Positions 13,301-16,264 of a DNA stretch of 16,264 nt are shown here, piece by piece (the stretch's first letter is position 1; each line of letters starts with the position of its first letter). Location: assembly GCA_018303045.1 (NCBI GenBank), contig JAGVYX010000024.1:1-16264 (forward strand), read 5' to 3'. A model generated the notes under the pieces. That model did no database searches. It was not told the origin of the DNA and was given only the letters and a program-made list of their open reading frames with translations. The translations under genes were made by a program, and so were the position numbers. The DNA comes from Candidatus Woesearchaeota archaeon (GTDB lineage Archaea; Nanobdellota; Nanobdellia; Woesearchaeales; GW2011-AR9).

Positions 13301-13325
13301 CTCCCTTATTGTTTTTTCATGACAA

Positions 13326-14894
13326 ATGGTTATTTCAGCTAAGAAAATAGAACTTAATGCCCAGTTTAATCAAGTGTTAAAGATGTTGGAAAGCACCCGC
13401 CAAAACATCTTTATTACTGGCAGAGCTGGCACTGGCAAATCAACGCTTCTAAATTATTTTGTTAACCATACTAAAAAAAACGTGGCCGTGTTAGCCCCCA
13501 CAGGAGTGGCTGCAGTAAATGTGCAAGGACAAACTATTCATTCTTTCTTCAGGTTTAAACCAACGATTACTATTGATAAGGTAAAAAAGGCTTATGGATT
13601 AAACAGTGAAATTTATCAGTTGATTGATGCAATAATCATTGATGAAATCTCTATGGTCAGAGCAGATTTGCTGGATTGCGTTGATAAATTCTTGCGACTA
13701 AATGGGAAAATTCGAACTAAACCATTTGGTGGAATGCAGATGATCTTCATTGGCGATCTTTACCAGCTGCCGCCGGTTGTTAAAGGCAGTGAAAAAGAGA
13801 TTTTCAAAACGCATTACAACAGCCCTTACTTTTTTGATGCATTGGTCTTTAAAAATCTAGATTTGGAGTTTATTGAACTGGAAAAGAACTATCGGCAGAC
13901 AGATGAGAAATTCATCAATCTGTTGAATGCTATTCGTAATAAATCTGTAACTTCAGAAGACCTGCAGGAAATAAATCAGAGATTAGATCCTGCTTTTGAA
14001 CCAAAATCAGATGAATTTTATATTAATCTTACCACCACCAATAAACTATCTGATGACATTAATAGTAAGGAACTGGAAAAATTAACTGCAAAACTGTTTA
14101 CTTTGGAGGGTGTAATTAAAGGGAATTTTGACAAATCTTCTCTTCCGACTTCTGAAACTCTTCTGGTAAAAGTTGGCTCCCAAATCATGCTGTTGAATAA
14201 CGATGCGCAAGGCCGATGGGTAAACGGCACCGTGGGAAAAGTAACAGCCATCAAGGAGGGCAATAAGAAAGAAGCAGTTATTGAAGTAAAATTGGATGAA
14301 GGAAATACTGTTGATGTGAAGAGGCATAAATGGGATTTATCTCAACTAGCATATAATAAAAATACGGCTAAACTGGAATCTGAAATAATCGGGTCCTTCA
14401 TTCAATATCCTTTGCGGCTGGCTTGGGCAGTAACTATCCATAAAGGGCAGGGCAAGACCTTTGAAAAAGTTATCATTGATATCGGAACTGGAACATTCGC
14501 TCACGGACAGGTGTATGTTGCGCTAAGCAGATGCACCAATTTGCAAGGAATAATCTTAAAAAAACCAATAGAAAAAAGGCACATTTGGATGGATTGGACA
14601 GTGGTTAAATTTCTCACACAATTTCAATATAATCTTTCAGAACAAAAATTATCTTTCAATGAAAAAATAGAGCTGATTAAGAAAGCTATAAACTCCAACT
14701 CAAACCTGTCGATGATTTATTTGAAATCCAGCGATGAGAAATCAATGAGGATAATTGCGCCTAAATCAGTTGGAATAATGGAATATCAAGGAAAAACGTA
14801 TACTGGTGTCGCAGGTTATTGTTTTAAGCGTAAAGATGATCGTGTATTTAGAGTAGACAGAATTTTAGAATTGAAAATTGAGGAAAAGGTTTGA
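13326..14894 (+). CDS. Pif1-type SF1B DNA helicase with C-terminal WYL domain
   Basis: The protein has 522 residues. Helicase motifs appear in order: Walker A GRAGTGKST at 32-40, motif Ia LAPTGVAA at 56-63 with TIHSFFRF at 70-77, Walker B IIDEISM at 104-110, GDLYQLPP at 143-150, NYRQ at 188-191, TIHKGQGKTFE at 370-380 and VYVALSRC at 396-403. This is the Pif1 family, 5'-to-3' helicases that unwind G-quadruplexes and R-loops. Residues about 450-520 (LSMIYLKSSDEKSMRIIAPK, YTGVAGYCFKRKDDRVFRVD, RILEL) form a WYL-like domain; a WYL domain on a Thermotoga Pif1 has been reported to bind single-stranded DNA. Catalytic residues are intact. The gene is divergent from the 335-residue protein gene. Confidence 0.93.
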   Translation: MVISAKKIELNAQFNQVLKMLESTRQNIFITGRAGTGKSTLLNYFVNHTKKNVAVLAPTGVAAVNVQGQTIHSFFRFKPTITIDKVKKAYGLNSEIYQLIDAIIIDEISMVRADLLDCVDKFLRLNGKIRTKPFGGMQMIFIGDLYQLPPVVKGSEKEIFKTHYNSPYFFDALVFKNLDLEFIELEKNYRQTDEKFINLLNAIRNKSVTSEDLQEINQRLDPAFEPKSDEFYINLTTTNKLSDDINSKELEKLTAKLFTLEGVIKGNFDKSSLPTSETLLVKVGSQIMLLNNDAQGRWVNGTVGKVTAIKEGNKKEAVIEVKLDEGNTVDVKRHKWDLSQLAYNKNTAKLESEIIGSFIQYPLRLAWAVTIHKGQGKTFEKVIIDIGTGTFAHGQVYVALSRCTNLQGIILKKPIEKRHIWMDWTVVKFLTQFQYNLSEQKLSFNEKIELIKKAINSNSNLSMIYLKSSDEKSMRIIAPKSVGIMEYQGKTYTGVAGYCFKRKDDRVFRVDRILELKIEEKV

Positions 14895-14906
14895 CTATAG
14901 ATAAAA

Positions 14907-14993
14907 ATGCAGGTTAATATAACTTCAAAAACAGAAGTAATCACTTCAGAGCCAGAAGCATTCTATACATTTATCAAAGCTAAAAATAGATGA
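14907..14993 (+). CDS. Possible 28-residue peptide
   Basis: ATG at 14907, 12 bases after the Pif1 stop, opens a frame encoding MQVNITSKTEVITSEPEAFY and eight more residues. No clear ribosome binding site is seen and the peptide matches nothing I know. It may be a remnant or chance. Confidence 0.2.
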   Translation: MQVNITSKTEVITSEPEAFYTFIKAKNR

Positions 14994-15013
14994 AGCTAAT
15001 ATTCACCTCAACA

Positions 15014-15022
15014 TTTTTAAAG
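15014..15022 (+). promoter_or_regulatory. TATA-like box of the repeat-containing gene
   Basis: TTTTTAAAG ends 22 nt before the ATG at 15045, fitting a leaderless transcript and supporting that start upstream of the repeats. Confidence 0.45.
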
Positions 15023-15044
15023 AACTCGCCCAATAATTGAATTT

Positions 15045-15590
15045 ATGACTTACCACCGCAGCTTTAGTGGATATATAACTACTGAAGATTCCAAGAGTGG
15101 ATATATAACTGCTGAAGATTCCAAGAGTGGATATATAACTGCTGAAGATTCCAAGAGTGGATATATAACTGCTGAAGATTCCAAGACTCATCTTGTTGCA
15201 GTTTATTCAGTTACAAATCCAATTTGGGAACTAGTTTCTGGATTAAAAACACTGATTGTTCCCTCGGGAAATCTGGAACCGTTGGCTGCCGTTGATTTTG
15301 CTGAACTGACCCAGGCTTTTCGTGAGGAAAAAAATTCGTGTTTGCCAGATGGATTAGACCAACATCTCTGGCATTACCTCGGAGAAAATCCTAAAACAAA
15401 AAGGATTAATTACCGGTTCCATGACCTGCAGCCGGCCAGCGCAGGAGAAAAGCCATTAATTGAATACCATATCCAAGAAAGAGATAATTCAAAAACAACT
15501 AATTGGGTTGGCCGCCAGGCCTTCTATCGCCAGCCCGGCACAGTTATCCCAGTTAGCTTTGCTCATGTCAGGTATACGAAAGGCAGATAG
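15045..15590 (+). CDS. Protein of unknown function with four N-terminal 10-residue repeats
   Basis: The protein has 181 residues. MTYHRSF is followed by four copies of SGYITAEDSK (the first has T for A) at residues 8-47, then a non-repetitive domain with no recognised motif (YSVTNPIWELVSGLKTLIVP, FAELTQAFREEKNSCLPDGL, RINYRFHDLQPASAGEKPLI, WVGRQAFYRQPGTVIPVSFA). No signal peptide or membrane helix is seen. The repeats are nearly identical in DNA, so they are recent, and copy number could vary between strains. A TATA-like box upstream of the repeats supports the chosen start. It converges with the 80-residue gene, with two bases between stops. Confidence 0.65.
   Translation: MTYHRSFSGYITTEDSKSGYITAEDSKSGYITAEDSKSGYITAEDSKTHLVAVYSVTNPIWELVSGLKTLIVPSGNLEPLAAVDFAELTQAFREEKNSCLPDGLDQHLWHYLGENPKTKRINYRFHDLQPASAGEKPLIEYHIQERDNSKTTNWVGRQAFYRQPGTVIPVSFAHVRYTKGR
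15066..15185. repeat. Four tandem 30-bp repeats within a coding region
   Basis: Units start at 15066, 15096, 15126 and 15156, each beginning AGTGGATATATAACT. Units 2 to 4 are identical and unit 1 differs by one base (ACTACT against ACTGCT). The unit is a multiple of three and keeps the frame. Each carries GATATATAAC, a TATA-like sequence. Confidence 0.97.
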
Positions 15591-15592
15591 TA

Positions 15593-15835
15593 TTAAATGA
15601 ACATAGCCCTCCTCAAGGCTTCAATATTTTCAGGGATATTTTTGGAACTGGATAACAACCATGATCCAACTGCAAAACCCACACCTTGGCGGCGTTTCTG
15701 ATCAATTTCTTTTGTAATTGTGAACAAATATTCGAAAATATAATGAAGAACATAAATCATTAATAAGAAATTAATAAGATTGTTATGTCCTTCAAATATC
15801 ATAGAGGCTAAAAATATACTGAAATTCCTTAACAA
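15593..15835 (-). CDS. Small protein of unknown function
   Basis: The frame encodes 80 residues from a TTG at 15833-15835; an ATG at 15800-15802 would give 69. A hydrophobic region (NLINFLLMIYVLHYIFEYLF) precedes a basic stretch (DQKRRQG) and a short C-terminal part (GFAVGSWLLSSSKNIPENIE). One membrane helix with a cytoplasmic tail is possible. The TATA box at 15860-15865 lies 25 nt before the TTG, matching a leaderless start there. I do not recognise it. Its stop lies two bases from that of the convergent gene. It may not be real. Confidence 0.45.
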   Translation of the reverse strand: MLRNFSIFLASMIFEGHNNLINFLLMIYVLHYIFEYLFTITKEIDQKRRQGVGFAVGSWLLSSSKNIPENIEALRRAMFI

Positions 15836-15889
15836 TCGAACTAAATTTTGCGAATTTCATATATACTAAATTGCGCGAAAGGTTCGATT
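15834..15889 (-). promoter_or_regulatory. Inverted repeat centred on a TATA box
   Basis: AATCGAAC at 15834-15841 is the perfect reverse complement of GTTCGATT at 15882-15889, and AATTT at 15853-15857 pairs with AAATT at 15868-15872. The centre of symmetry holds TATATA at 15860-15865, the presumed promoter of the 80-residue gene. This would suit an operator but is untested. Confidence 0.4.
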
Positions 15890-15954
15890 TCTATGGCAAT
15901 TTACTATATATTAAAAATTAATGTCCTCTATTATAATTCACAATTACTAATAAT

Positions 15955-15970
15955 ATATGCAATCGCATAT
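15955..15970 (-). terminator. Hairpin just after mutL
   Basis: ATATGC at 15955-15960 pairs with GCATAT at 15965-15970 with a four-base loop, beginning one base after the mutL stop. The transcript would continue into AT-rich sequence. The stem is short, so the terminator call is tentative. Confidence 0.35.
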
Positions 15971-15971
15971 G

Positions 15972-16264
15972 TTAGCCTTTCCTTCTAAACTTCTTTTCCA
16001 ATTCCTCTACGGAAACTTTAATCATTGTCGGCCGGCCATGCGGGCAGGTAAACGGCAATTGAGTGGCAGATAATTCCCGAAGAAGATTATTCATTTCCGC
16101 GATGGTTAATTCTTCTCCGGCCATGACCGCCGAACGGCAGGCCATTCGGATAATAATTTCCTCTTTAACCAGTTTTAAATTCTGCTTACCCCACTTTTCT
16201 ATAATTTCATAAATCATTTCTTTAGCCTGCAGCCGGCCAAAAATGGCAGGAATGGTTTTGATTA
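15972..16264 (-). CDS. mutL: DNA mismatch repair protein MutL, C-terminal part (partial)
   Basis: The frame is open to the window edge and gives about 96 residues, from IKTIPAIFGRLQAKEM to the C-terminus. Conserved MutL elements are MACRSAV (the ACR motif), FTCPHGRPT (the CPHGRP motif) and KKFRRKG (the FxR motif). These three mark the endonuclease type of MutL (Bacillus/MutLalpha-like) rather than the E. coli type. The DQHA-type motif with the remaining metal ligands and the GHKL ATPase domain lie beyond the right edge. MutL nicks DNA during mismatch repair downstream of MutS. Presence in an archaeon points to ancient transfer from bacteria, by inference. A short hairpin follows the stop. Confidence 0.93.
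   Translation of the reverse strand, partial: IKTIPAIFGRLQAKEMIYEIIEKWGKQNLKLVKEEIIIRMACRSAVMAGEELTIAEMNNLLRELSATQLPFTCPHGRPTMIKVSVEELEKKFRRKG

Overview
The window looks archaeal. It carries a 20S proteasome beta subunit with an autoprocessed N-terminal threonine, the KH/beta-CASP termination factor aCPSF1 (FttA), an archaeal-type ATP-dependent DNA ligase tail, a one-domain ZPR1 protein, a THEP1-type NTPase, an MCT-1/Tma20-like PUA protein, and a GTPase/DUF2073/zinc-ribbon operon of the ArvABC type. TATA boxes lie about 25 nt upstream of several start codons, suggesting largely leaderless mRNAs. AT-rich intergenic DNA, many small unrecognised membrane proteins and a bacterial-style MutL would fit a DPANN (Woesearchaeota-like) archaeon, but that placement is inference.

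Layout. 1-98 is the end of a DNA ligase gene. 101-1207 holds two minus-strand genes, one membrane-anchored with calcium-loop motifs and one broken by a 56-bp tandem duplication. 1208-1559 has no gene but contains a run of consecutive hairpins, part of it phased at exactly 31 bp. 1560-3078 is the arvABC-like operon. 3142-4196 carries THEP1 and ZPR1 on the minus strand. 4197-4691 is nearly gene-free, with a GC-rich hairpin element. 4692-6007 is a corA-cupin operon. 6174-7981 is a tight four-gene operon (membrane protein, FHA, PUA/MCT-1-like, DUF192). 8092-10804 holds fttA and psmB on the minus strand. 10958-11330 is a pair of small two-helix membrane protein genes, the first one broken. 11520-13186 has two minus-strand genes of unknown function separated by two structured inverted-repeat elements. 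13326-14894 is a Pif1 helicase fused to a WYL domain. 15045-15835 has a protein with four identical-frame 10-residue repeats and a convergent small gene. 15972-16264 is the C-terminus of MutL.

Themes. Information processing (ligase, FttA, Pif1, MutL, MCT-1-like), protein turnover (proteasome) and membrane processes (ArvABC, CorA, small membrane proteins) are mixed without one overarching pathway. Two things recur across the window. First, five short tandem duplications (56, 15, 12, 35 and 30 bp units) occur, two of which break reading frames. Second, many intergenic regions contain strong inverted repeats, often with two mutually exclusive pairings, chiefly between convergent genes. No tRNA, rRNA, CRISPR array or transposase gene was found.
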